DNA from: Cognatundibacterium crateris | GTDB taxonomy: Bacteria; Pseudomonadota; Gammaproteobacteria; Burkholderiales; Burkholderiaceae_D | Reading direction: 5' to 3' | Assembly: GCF_010078235.1 (NCBI RefSeq) | Contig: NZ_JAABOS010000004.1 | Location: 305,816-369,815, forward strand | Length of the DNA stretch: 64,000 nucleotides | Part shown: positions 48,103 through 56,348 of the stretch, one piece after another | Numbering within the stretch: position 1 is the first letter of the stretch | Layout: every line of letters starts with the position of its first letter | Program-made: the position numbers and the translations under genes | Notes under the pieces: model-generated | Databases searched by the model: none | The model's input: the letters and a program-made list of their open reading frames with translations, nothing else | Told to the model about the DNA's origin: nothing

Positions 48103-48996
48103 TCAGACTTTCGAGTCTATCCGTTTTTCACTGATACTGATTTTTGCGCGTTCCAGCATATCGATGGCAGCCGGGCCGCGCATCAGGGTCACTGCAACGG
48201 CCAGTGCATCGATATAGGTCAAATGGGCCAGACGCGACGTCATGGGTGTGTAAATGTCGGGGTCTTCTTCCACATCGACGCTGATATGCACATCGGCCAG
48301 TTCTGCCAGCGGGCCGCCGCTGGCACACAGCACCAACACCTTGGCACCGGCTTGCTTAGCCAGTTGCACGCTGTTGATCAGATCACGGGTACGGCCGGTA
48401 CGCGAAAAAGCCACCACCACGCAATCGCTGTTGAGCAGCGAAGCCGACTGCGCCTGCAAATGCGCGTCACAAAATACCGTGGTCGGGATGCCAAAGCGGA
48501 AGAACTTGAGTTGTGCATCGATCGCCAGTGCACCAGAATAACCGAGGCCATAGCATTCAATGCGGCGTGCGCGCGCCAACAGGCTGACTGCAGCTTCAAA
48601 GTTGGCGGTATTGGCGTTATTCCTGGCCTCCATCAATGCTGCAATGGTGCGGTCAAATACTTTGGGTAATACATCTTTGACCTGATCAGCCTGATTCACA
48701 TCCAGATGCAGATAAGGGATGCCGGTTGCCAGGCTCTTTGCGAAGGCCAGTTTAAACGATTTAAAACCATCGAATCCCAGACTCTGGGCAAAGCGCGCGA
48801 CGGTAGGCTCGCTCACATCGCAGGCCTGCGCCAGAACACGGATAGACATCTCGAGTGCGTCATGCGGTTTTTGCAGTAAAAATTCGGCGACCTGGCGTTC
48901 AGCGCGGCTCAGGGCTGTGCTGGCCGTGCGTATGCGTGCCAGCAAGCCTTTTTCAGAGGGGATAGTCGCCGTGATGGCAGAGTGCGGAGTTGTCAT
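48103..48996 (-). CDS. hexR: RpiR-family transcriptional regulator HexR
   Basis: The 297-residue protein has an N-terminal RpiR helix-turn-helix (LSRAERQVAEFLLQ, DVSEPTVARFAQSLGFDGFKSFK) and a C-terminal SIS sugar-phosphate-binding domain (RIECYGLGYSGALAIDAQLKF, VVVAFSRTGRTRDLINSVQLAK). In proteobacteria HexR senses KDPG and controls zwf, edd-eda and related genes. It is the third gene of the minus-strand zwf-pgl-hexR set, 54 bp after pgl. A near-consensus HexR operator lies between zwf and edd, which supports the name. Confidence 0.9.
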   Translation of the reverse strand: MTTPHSAITATIPSEKGLLARIRTASTALSRAERQVAEFLLQKPHDALEMSIRVLAQACDVSEPTVARFAQSLGFDGFKSFKLAFAKSLATGIPYLHLDVNQADQVKDVLPKVFDRTIAALMEARNNANTANFEAAVSLLARARRIECYGLGYSGALAIDAQLKFFRFGIPTTVFCDAHLQAQSASLLNSDCVVVAFSRTGRTRDLINSVQLAKQAGAKVLVLCASGGPLAELADVHISVDVEEDPDIYTPMTSRLAHLTYIDALAVAVTLMRGPAAIDMLERAKISISEKRIDSKV

Positions 48997-49050
48997 TGTT
49001 CTTTCTGGTGCGAATAGCCGTTTAGCTTGCGTAATTCGTCATTTTACCGC

Positions 49051-49734
49051 TCAGGGGCACCAATACACATCGATATCGCACTGTGCCTGTTGCAGCAAAG
49101 CGGCAACCGGTAAGCCTTGTTGCTGTGCTGAGTCCAGTACCGCGCGTTTTTCTGCACCGGTAATCACCAGCCAGATGCGGCGTGTGTTGAGCAGGCGTGG
49201 CAGAGACAATGACATGCGGCATTGACGGGTTTGCGGATGTACCGCCGCCAGACAATCGAGCGCGTCATGCTGAGTTGGCGCACCCGGGAACAGGGAGGCG
49301 ATATGACCATCTGCACCCATGCCGAGCAAGACTGCATCAAACGCGTCAGGCAATTCCGCCTGTAGCCGGGTATGAATTGCTTCAGTTGCGATTTCCGCTG
49401 AGCTGGATGCATTTTTCAGCGAGATCAGTTGCCAGCGCCTTGCTTCTGCACTGAGTGCCAGACTGCGCCGGAACAGACCTTCATTGCTCTGGCTGTCCGC
49501 ATCCGGCACCCAGCGTTCATCGGTGGCAACCAGCTTGACCGGTTGCGTCGGGCTGCTGTTAGTCAGCAGTTTATCCAGCGCCTGATACACCGGTGCCGGT
49601 GTGCTGCCGCCTGCCAGCGCAAAGCTGCTGGCTTGTGACGAATCCTGGATCAGGCTCAGCCATTGCTGGCTCAGTGCGGTGCTGAGTGCAGCAAAATCGC
49701 TGTACTCGTGGAAATGCAATGCAGTTTGTTTCAT
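49051..49734 (-). CDS. pgl: 6-phosphogluconolactonase
   Basis: The 227-residue DevB/NagB-like enzyme hydrolyses 6-phosphogluconolactone to 6-phosphogluconate. Family motifs are SFALAGGSTPAPVYQAL, VKLVATDERWVPDADSQSN and LLGMGADGHIASLFPG. Its ATG lies 3 nt after the zwf stop, so the two consecutive pathway steps are translationally coupled. Confidence 0.95.
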   Translation of the reverse strand: MKQTALHFHEYSDFAALSTALSQQWLSLIQDSSQASSFALAGGSTPAPVYQALDKLLTNSSPTQPVKLVATDERWVPDADSQSNEGLFRRSLALSAEARRWQLISLKNASSSAEIATEAIHTRLQAELPDAFDAVLLGMGADGHIASLFPGAPTQHDALDCLAAVHPQTRQCRMSLSLPRLLNTRRIWLVITGAEKRAVLDSAQQQGLPVAALLQQAQCDIDVYWCP

Positions 49735-49737
49735 GAA

Positions 49738-51198
49738 TCAGCTTTCTACGTATTCTTCGCCCCAGGCAGCGCCGTGCTGGGCCAGCAGGTAACTGGCGGC
49801 GGCCGGGCCCCAGCTGCCAGCGATATAGGATTTCAGACCTTCGCTATCGTTTTGCCAGGCCAGCATAATCGGGTCTACCCATTCCCAGGCTGCGCTCAAT
49901 TCGTCATCACGCACAAACAGGGTCAGGTCGCCATGCATTGCATCCAGCAACAGGCGTTCATAGGATTCCACCCGGCGCGAGTTCGATACTTCGGCGAAGT
50001 CCAGATTCAGCGCCACATCGGATAAACGTATGCCTTCACCCGGCTCTTTAGCCTTCATGAACAGTTGCACGCTTTCTTCCGGTTGCAGCGAAATCACCAG
50101 CCGGTTCGAGCGCATCGGGCCCTGCGACTGGCCGAAAATCGAATACGGTATCGGTTTGAAGTTAATCGTGATTTCAGCACTGCGGCTGGCCATGCGTTTG
50201 CCTGTGCGCAGGTAGAACGGCACACCGGCCCAGCGCCAGTTGTCGATTTCTGCCCGGATCGCGACGAAGGTTTCTGTACGTGAGGCTTGTGGTACGCCAG
50301 GTTCAGCCTGATAGCCGATGACCGGTTTGCCATCCACTGCACCGGCGCGATATTGGCCGCGCACGGTTTTTTTGCTGACTTCATCGGGTGTGAATTTATG
50401 CAGCGCGCGCAGCACTTTTACTTTTTCATCGCGGATCGCATCCGGATTGGCGTTCACCGGTGGTTCCATCGCCACGATAGAGACCAGTTGCAGCAAGTGA
50501 TTCTGCACCATGTCGCGCAGAGCGCCGGTATGATCATAAAAATCGCCGCGCGATTCCACGCCGACTTGTTCAGAAATTGAAATCTGTACGTCTTGTATCC
50601 ATTTGCGATTCCACAGCGGTTCCAGGAAGGAATTCGCAAAGCGCAGTGCCAGCAAATTCTGCACCATTTCTTTACCCAGATAATGGTCGATACGGTAAAT
50701 CTGGTTTTCCTGCAGATAGCGGCGTAAGGCTTGGTTGATTTCCCTTGCGGATTGCGCATCGCGACCCAGCGGTTTTTCCACCACCACGCGTGCATTGCCT
50801 TCGACCAGACCATGCAGCGACAGCTGTTCAACCACAGGAATAAAAATATCCGGGCCGGTCGCGAGATAAAACAGTGTGGCGTGGGTCTCAGAGGTGCGCA
50901 GGCTGGCCTTGAGGGTATTAAAGTCTTCCGGAATACGTGCATCGATTTTGGCGTAATGCGTCATATCCAGAAAAGCGGCGAGCTTTTCCGGGCTGCCACC
51001 GCTGACCTTGGCGGCATACTGGGCGATGCTGTCAGCCACCCGTTGGCGGTATTCCTGATCTTCCAGACGCTCCCGCGCTGCGCCGATAAAACGGAAATCG
51101 GCATCCAGCCTGCCATTCACAAATGCGCTGTAGAGCGCCGGGATGATCTTGCGCTTGGCGAGATCGCCAGTGCCGCCAAAAAGTACAAAAGTGGTCAT
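49738..51198 (-). CDS. zwf: Glucose-6-phosphate 1-dehydrogenase
   Basis: The 486-residue enzyme makes the committed entry into the Entner-Doudoroff and pentose-phosphate routes and yields NADPH. The N-terminal nucleotide-binding motif FGGTGDLAKRKIIPAL and the active-site motif YRIDHYLGKEMVQNLLALRF near 176 are intact; GKPLxRD-type VVEKPLGRDA is also present. It is the first gene of the minus-strand operon, opposite edd across 568 bp of regulatory DNA. Confidence 0.97.
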   Translation of the reverse strand: MTTFVLFGGTGDLAKRKIIPALYSAFVNGRLDADFRFIGAARERLEDQEYRQRVADSIAQYAAKVSGGSPEKLAAFLDMTHYAKIDARIPEDFNTLKASLRTSETHATLFYLATGPDIFIPVVEQLSLHGLVEGNARVVVEKPLGRDAQSAREINQALRRYLQENQIYRIDHYLGKEMVQNLLALRFANSFLEPLWNRKWIQDVQISISEQVGVESRGDFYDHTGALRDMVQNHLLQLVSIVAMEPPVNANPDAIRDEKVKVLRALHKFTPDEVSKKTVRGQYRAGAVDGKPVIGYQAEPGVPQASRTETFVAIRAEIDNWRWAGVPFYLRTGKRMASRSAEITINFKPIPYSIFGQSQGPMRSNRLVISLQPEESVQLFMKAKEPGEGIRLSDVALNLDFAEVSNSRRVESYERLLLDAMHGDLTLFVRDDELSAAWEWVDPIMLAWQNDSEGLKSYIAGSWGPAAASYLLAQHGAAWGEEYVES

Positions 51199-51491
51199 GC
51201 TGACTCCGTTTTATTGTGGACTTTAAAAAATCACCTCAGCGATTTTCTTGCTGTCCTGTGGTTGCAGGCTCAAATCTGAACGTATTACCGCTTCGGTTCT
51301 GGCTGTTCCTGTGGTTCTTGCTACGGCACTCTGAACCGGAGACACGGAATGCAAATTCCGGGGAGGGAGTCTGCATTCCGGCCTGCGCAATGTTCAGTAC
51401 TTAGTGCAGCATTCGCTTGCTGCAGGCTGTAGTGCTGAGGCTGAACTGAAGCGTAAAGAGTGATGGAATTATGCCAGAAAAACTTCAGAAA

Positions 51492-51506
51492 TGTAGTTTC
51501 ATTACG
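51492..51506. promoter_or_regulatory. HexR operator, site 1
   Basis: TGTAGTTTCATTACG matches the HexR palindrome TGTARTNNNATTACA at all specified positions but the last. It lies upstream of a -35/-10 pair in the zwf-edd intergenic region. Assigned from the known proteobacterial consensus. Confidence 0.75.
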
Positions 51507-51521
51507 AGAAATGTGATTTAT

Positions 51522-51549
51522 TTGTCGAATAAAAACCCAAAAATACTAT
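51522..51549 (+). promoter_or_regulatory. Likely promoter of edd-eda-pgi
   Basis: TTGTCG (51522-51527), a 16-bp spacer and TACTAT (51544-51549) place the start near 51556, inside the second HexR-like site. A second pair (TTGTTA 51561-51566, TATGCT 51583-51588) overlaps that site too. The rest of 51199-51766 shows no gene. Confidence 0.5.
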
Positions 51550-51553
51550 TTTC

Positions 51554-51568
51554 TGAAAGTTTGTTACG
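51554..51568. promoter_or_regulatory. Weaker HexR-like site 2
   Basis: TGAAAGTTTGTTACG shares 10 of 15 bases with site 1 and keeps the TTACG half-site. It is spaced 62 bp from site 1 (about six helical turns) and overlaps the predicted transcription start. Confidence 0.4.
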
Positions 51569-51766
51569 GAAAAATCTGGATTTATGCTATCTTTATCGTC
51601 AATCTTGTTTGTGTTGTGTATTTGTGGTTTTGGTGTGTGTATCCTTACTTTGATATTTGTTCGGATCAGTTGCAATGAAAAAGCATAGACCTGAGGATGT
51701 TGCTGCGCAGTGTATTCAGGTCTGTTCATTTTTAATTTTCGCCCAAACGGGCAATAGGTGAGTTCC

Positions 51767-53605
51767 ATGACAACATCTACTTCCGTCGCGCTGCATCCTG
51801 TAATTGCTCAGGTAACGCAGCGCATTACAGAGCGCAGTCACAAGCTGCGTAGCGCCTATCTGGCGCGTATTGAGCAAATGCGTGGACGCGGCCCGCGTCG
51901 CGCTTCCTTATCCTGTGCCAATCAGGCGCATGCCAATGCGGCGATGGATAGCAAAACCAAGATCTGGCTGAATCAGGCGCAGAAACCGAATATCGGTATC
52001 GTCACTGCCTACAACGACATGTTGTCAGCGCATCAGCCTTATCAGCACTATCCTGAACAATTACGTCAGGCTGCACTGCGCTTTGGTGCGACCGCTCAGG
52101 TCGCGGGTGCGGTGCCTGCAATGTGTGATGGTGTGACTCAAGGCCGTCCAGGCATGGAATTGTCGCTGTTTTCGCGCGATGTGATTGCTCAGGCAACCGC
52201 AGTCGCTCTGTCGCATGATGCCTTTGATGCGACGTTGTGCCTGGGTATTTGCGACAAGATCGTGCCTGGCCTGTTGATCGGCGCGCTGGCTTTTGGTCAT
52301 CTGCCTACCGTGTTTATCCCTGCGGGTCCTATGGGCTCTGGGTTGTCAAACAAGGAAAAAGCTGCGGTGCGTGAGCGTTACGCGCAAGGCAAAGCCACAA
52401 AAGAAGAATTGTTGGCGGCAGAGAGTGCCGCCTATCACAGCGCCGGTACCTGCACTTTCTACGGTACGGCGAACAGTAATCAAATGCTGCTGGAAGCGAT
52501 GGGCCTGCATTTGCCTGGCGCCGCCTTTGTGCATCCGAATGATCCTTTGCGCAGCGCATTGACTGATGCGGCTGTTGAGCAGGTGCTGCAATTGACTGAG
52601 CACCAGCGCTATACGCCTATTGGTCATCTGGTCAATGAAAAAACTATCGTCAATGCGGTGATTGCCTTGCTGGCGACCGGTGGTTCGACCAATCACACCA
52701 TACACTGGATTGCGGTCGCACGCGCTGCTGGCATCCTGATTGACTGGCAGGATTTTGATGAATTATCGGCGGTGATTCCTTTGCTGACCCGCGTGTATCC
52801 AAATGGCACTGCCGATGTGAATGCGTTTGAAGAAGCAGGTGGTCCGACTTTTGTCATCCGCGAATTATTGTCGGCTGGCCTGATGCATGGCGATGTGATG
52901 ACAGTGTACGGCAACCAAGGTCTGCATGGTCATACTGTGCGTCCGGTGCTGAACGAGAATCAGCAATTGAGCTGGCAGGCATTGCCAGCGCGTTCTACCA
53001 ACGAAGATGTAGTGCGTAATGCCGATCAGCCATTTGCGGCTACCGGTGGCCTGCGCCTGTTACAGGGTAATCTGGGACGCGCCATCGTCAAAGCTTCAGC
53101 GGTACCAGCGGAAGCCTGGGTGGTACGTGCGCCAGCCAAAGTCTTCACTTCTCAGGACGCACTGGTACAAGCCTATAAAGCCGGTGACTTAAATCAGGAC
53201 TTTGTGGCTGTGGTGATTTTCCAGGGACCGCAGGCGAACGGTATGCCTGAACTGCATCAGTTCACGCCGGTGCTGGGCAGTCTGATGTCGGCTGGCTTTA
53301 AAGTGGCGCTGGTTACGGATGGCCGTATGTCGGGCGCTTCCGGCAAAGTGCCGGCAGCCTTGCATGTGAGCCCGGAAGTGGCGCAGGGTGGGGCGCTGGG
53401 CAAAGTACGTGATGGTGATCTGGTGGAACTGAATGTGCACACCGGTGAACTGACAGCGCTGGTCGATGCAGAAGTATGGGCGCAACGCCAGGTGCCTGCT
53501 TTGCGACAACAGGAAACCTTTGGCTTTGGCCGCGAACTGTTTGCGGCACAAAGACGCGTGGTGACCGCGCCGGAACGTGGTGCATCCACCCTGTTTATTG
53601 ACTAA
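51767..53605 (+). CDS. edd: 6-phosphogluconate dehydratase
   Basis: The 612-residue IlvD/Edd-family enzyme converts 6-phosphogluconate to KDPG. Edd-specific motifs are [39 protein letters not shown] and the iron-sulfur Cys in [13 protein letters not shown]. The C-terminal [20 protein letters not shown] is also family-specific. ATG 51767 has AGGTGA 5 nt upstream; the in-frame GTG at 51758 overlaps that ribosome-binding site. It starts the plus-strand Entner-Doudoroff operon and shares fold and cluster chemistry with ilvD at 43.7 kb. Confidence 0.97.
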   Translation: MTTSTSVALHPVIAQVTQRITERSHKLRSAYLARIEQMRGRGPRRASLSCANQAHANAAMDSKTKIWLNQAQKPNIGIVTAYNDMLSAHQPYQHYPEQLRQAALRFGATAQVAGAVPAMCDGVTQGRPGMELSLFSRDVIAQATAVALSHDAFDATLCLGICDKIVPGLLIGALAFGHLPTVFIPAGPMGSGLSNKEKAAVRERYAQGKATKEELLAAESAAYHSAGTCTFYGTANSNQMLLEAMGLHLPGAAFVHPNDPLRSALTDAAVEQVLQLTEHQRYTPIGHLVNEKTIVNAVIALLATGGSTNHTIHWIAVARAAGILIDWQDFDELSAVIPLLTRVYPNGTADVNAFEEAGGPTFVIRELLSAGLMHGDVMTVYGNQGLHGHTVRPVLNENQQLSWQALPARSTNEDVVRNADQPFAATGGLRLLQGNLGRAIVKASAVPAEAWVVRAPAKVFTSQDALVQAYKAGDLNQDFVAVVIFQGPQANGMPELHQFTPVLGSLMSAGFKVALVTDGRMSGASGKVPAALHVSPEVAQGGALGKVRDGDLVELNVHTGELTALVDAEVWAQRQVPALRQQETFGFGRELFAAQRRVVTAPERGASTLFID

Positions 53606-53683
53606 GCGATAGAGTGAACTAATCCAGCTGGCCTGAAGCCTTGCTCAGGTCCAGTTCTGCAAAATTTTTGAATGGAAACCATG

Positions 53684-54343
53684 ATGAGTCATACAAATAA
53701 TTCCCAGGCTAAGCTGCAAAACATCATAGAACAACTGGCTCAGTTGCGGGTCTTGCCGATTCTGGTCACGGATGATGTCGATCAGGCGATACGCTGCGTG
53801 ACTACGCTGGCGCAACATGGTTTACCAGCCGTTGAAATCACACTGCGCACCCCAAATGCGATGCAGGTTTTGCGCGAAGTGGTGCGCGCCTGCCCGGATG
53901 TGACGGTTGGTGCCGGTACCATATTGACGCCTGCCCAGCTGGATGCGGTCAAAGAAACCGGTGCCGCTTTCGGTATCAGTCCAGGCATTACACCGGTGCT
54001 GGCCAAAGCCGCTGCAGAATCCGGCCTGCCTTACTTCCCTGGTGTGGGTGGTGCCAGTGATTTGATGCTGGCGCTGGAACATGGTTTTTCTGTGGTTAAG
54101 TTGTTCCCGTCCGATATCGTTGGCAGTACCAAGATGGCGAAAGCACTGGGCGGGCCTTTCCCTGATGTGCGTTTCTGCCTGACCGGTGGTGTGACGGTAG
54201 AAACCACACCGGCCTTGTTGCAGCAATCAAATGTGCTGTGTGTGGGCGGCTCCTGGATGTGTCCGGCGAATCTGATACAAGCCGGTGACTGGGATGCGAT
54301 TGGCAAGCTGGCCAGCGCTGCTGCTGTCGCTGCTAAGGCCTAA
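53684..54343 (+). CDS. eda: KDPG aldolase (bifunctional 4-hydroxy-2-oxoglutarate aldolase)
   Basis: The 219-residue class I aldolase splits KDPG to pyruvate and glyceraldehyde-3-phosphate. The Schiff-base lysine sits in FSVVKLFPSD, the catalytic Glu in AVEITLRTPNA, and phosphate-binding residues in VGAGTILTPAQ and CLTGGV. ATG 53684 is chosen since GGAAA is 5 nt upstream; ATG 53672 and 53681 are in-frame alternatives. It follows edd by about 80 bp. Confidence 0.96.
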   Translation: MSHTNNSQAKLQNIIEQLAQLRVLPILVTDDVDQAIRCVTTLAQHGLPAVEITLRTPNAMQVLREVVRACPDVTVGAGTILTPAQLDAVKETGAAFGISPGITPVLAKAAAESGLPYFPGVGGASDLMLALEHGFSVVKLFPSDIVGSTKMAKALGGPFPDVRFCLTGGVTVETTPALLQQSNVLCVGGSWMCPANLIQAGDWDAIGKLASAAAVAAKA

Positions 54344-54390
54344 GCCAGCAGTCTGTCGTTGCTGAACACGCATCTCATGCAGTAAAGATT

Positions 54391-54424
54391 CCGGGTTAAT
54401 TGGGCACCTGTCAGATTAACCCGG
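54391..54424. other. Hairpin in the eda-pgi gap
   Basis: A perfect 10-bp stem (CCGGGTTAAT / ATTAACCCGG) with a 14-nt loop and no T tail. It may be an RNA-stabilising or processing structure, or a palindromic protein-binding site. Confidence 0.45.
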
Positions 54425-54496
54425 CGTAGTGCGGGCAGCGCCCTGATGTTTGCTCGAAATTCAGCTCAAAAAATCTTCATTCCATCTGAAAAGATC

Positions 54497-56128
54497 ATGA
54501 CCAATTCTGTCTCCCGCTCGCCGCTCTGGTGTTTGTTGCAGCAACGTGCAACCAATATGCCCAGCCTGAAAGAATTATTCCGCGCTGATAAGCAACGCTT
54601 TACGCATTTCTCCGCTTCCGCTTGCGGGATGTTGCTCGACTATTCCAAGCAGCGTATCGATACCACTGCCAAGCTCAATTTGCTGGCGCTGGCCAGACAG
54701 CAGGAGGTCGAGGCGCGGCGCGATGCGATGCTGCGTGGCGAGGCAATCAATCACACGGAAAACCGTGCGGTCTTGCATACCGTGCTGCGTCTGCCGAAAG
54801 ATGAAAAGTTCATGCTGAATGGCGAGAATATCGCCGCCGATGTACACAGTGTGCTGGCACAAATGCGCAGCTTCAGCGATGCAGTTCGTGAGGGACGCTG
54901 GCTGGGCTATAGTGGTAAGGCGATACGTACCATCGTCAACATCGGTATCGGTGGTTCCGACCTTGGCCCGCAAATGGCGTGTATCGCACTGGCACCTTGG
55001 TCGCAAAAAAATCTGTCGCTGCATTTTGTATCCAATGTGGATGGCCGCCATGTGGCGGATGCACTCAAAAATGCTGATCCGGAAACCACCTTGTTCGTGG
55101 TTGCTTCCAAAACCTTCACCACCATGGAAACCCTGACCAATGCACGCACTGCGCGTGAGTGGATGCTGGCACATGGTTGTCCGGTCGATCAGATCCGCCA
55201 GCATTTTGTGGCGTTGAGCACCAATGTCAAAGCGGCGTCGGAATTCGGGATCGCAGAAGAAAACGTATTCCCGTTCTGGAACTGGGCCGGTGGCCGCTAT
55301 TCGATGTGGAGTGCAATCGGTTTATCGATCGCTCTGTATGTGGGTGCTGACCGATTTGAAGAAATGCTGGCCGGTGCGCATGAGATGGATCTGCATTTTG
55401 CCCAAGCCCCGCTGGAACAAAATCTGCCTGTACTGATGGCACTGATTGGCGTCTGGAATATCAATTTCCTCGGCTTGCAAGCCCTGTCTATCGCGCCTTA
55501 TCACCAGCGCATGACGCGCTTACCGGCCTATCTGCAGCAGCTGGAAATGGAAAGCAATGGTAAGTCGGTTACGCGTGAAGGTCAGCGCGTCGACTATTCG
55601 ACCTCGGCCATCTTGTTTGGTGAGGCCGGTACCAATGGCCAGCATGCGTATTTCCAGTTACTGCATCAGGGCGCGACCATAATCCCGACTGACTTCATTG
55701 TGGTGGCCGATGATGATGCCGGTTTGCCCGGACATAATCAGGCCTTGCTCGCGAATTGCTTTGCGCAATCCAAGGCTATGGCCTGGGGTAAGAGCATCGA
55801 TGAAGTGCGTGCAGAACTCGGCGATCTGCCAGAAAAATTATTGGCACCACGCGTCTTCGAAGGCAATCGTCCTACCTCGACGCTGCTGCTAGACAGTCTC
55901 ACGCCACGCTCACTCGGCGCATTAATTGCCTTGTACGAGCACAAGGTGTTTGTGCAATCGGTGATCTGGGATATCAATGCCTTTGATCAGTGGGGTGTAG
56001 AACTCGGTAAATCGCTGGCTCAGCAATTGATCAGCCTGGACCCTGAAGCAGTACGTGAAGCCGATGACAGCTCGACCAAGGGTTTGTTGCAGGCGGTCAG
56101 ACGCAGCCAGCAATATAAAGCCAGCTGA
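54497..56128 (+). CDS. pgi: Glucose-6-phosphate isomerase
   Basis: The 543-residue enzyme interconverts glucose-6-phosphate and fructose-6-phosphate. PGI signatures are VNIGIGGSDLGPQM, the catalytic region FPFWNWAGGRYSMWSAIGLSIAL and GEAGTNGQHAYFQLLHQG. ATG 54497 gives an N-terminus (SRSPLWCLLQQRATNM) that aligns with typical Pgi; ATG 54446 would add 17 residues. In this cluster it can recycle fructose-6-phosphate back into the Entner-Doudoroff route. Confidence 0.96.
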   Translation: MTNSVSRSPLWCLLQQRATNMPSLKELFRADKQRFTHFSASACGMLLDYSKQRIDTTAKLNLLALARQQEVEARRDAMLRGEAINHTENRAVLHTVLRLPKDEKFMLNGENIAADVHSVLAQMRSFSDAVREGRWLGYSGKAIRTIVNIGIGGSDLGPQMACIALAPWSQKNLSLHFVSNVDGRHVADALKNADPETTLFVVASKTFTTMETLTNARTAREWMLAHGCPVDQIRQHFVALSTNVKAASEFGIAEENVFPFWNWAGGRYSMWSAIGLSIALYVGADRFEEMLAGAHEMDLHFAQAPLEQNLPVLMALIGVWNINFLGLQALSIAPYHQRMTRLPAYLQQLEMESNGKSVTREGQRVDYSTSAILFGEAGTNGQHAYFQLLHQGATIIPTDFIVVADDDAGLPGHNQALLANCFAQSKAMAWGKSIDEVRAELGDLPEKLLAPRVFEGNRPTSTLLLDSLTPRSLGALIALYEHKVFVQSVIWDINAFDQWGVELGKSLAQQLISLDPEAVREADDSSTKGLLQAVRRSQQYKAS

Positions 56129-56143
56129 GATATCTGCGCTCAG

Positions 56144-56194
56144 TGCCAGTTGCTCATTGCCAGTTGCTCAGTGTTTACCGCAACTGAGCAACTG
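56144..56194. repeat. Direct and inverted repeats after pgi
   Basis: GCCAGTTGCTCA occurs twice (56144-56155 and 56159-56170). The second copy forms a 12-bp hairpin with ACTGAGCAACTG (56183-56194) around a 10-nt loop. No T run follows, so intrinsic termination is doubtful. The rest of the 220-bp gap to ppc shows nothing else. Confidence 0.6.
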
Positions 56195-56348
56195 CAGCAT
56201 GCCATTCCGGCGCTGCCATGTAAGTCTCCAGTCAATCTGGCATGTCAGGCTATGCCTTGATCCCGTTCTGCGGCAAAGTGTTGTAATTTTGCGCCGCACA
56301 ATTTTTTTCATCTTTCGAACCCGCTTGCTACCGTAGAATTTTTTGTTC

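Noticed and set aside
49163-51279. Long plus-strand ORFs opposite zwf and pgl
   Set aside because: They are antisense shadows of well-identified genes; none shows a domain or a ribosome-binding site.
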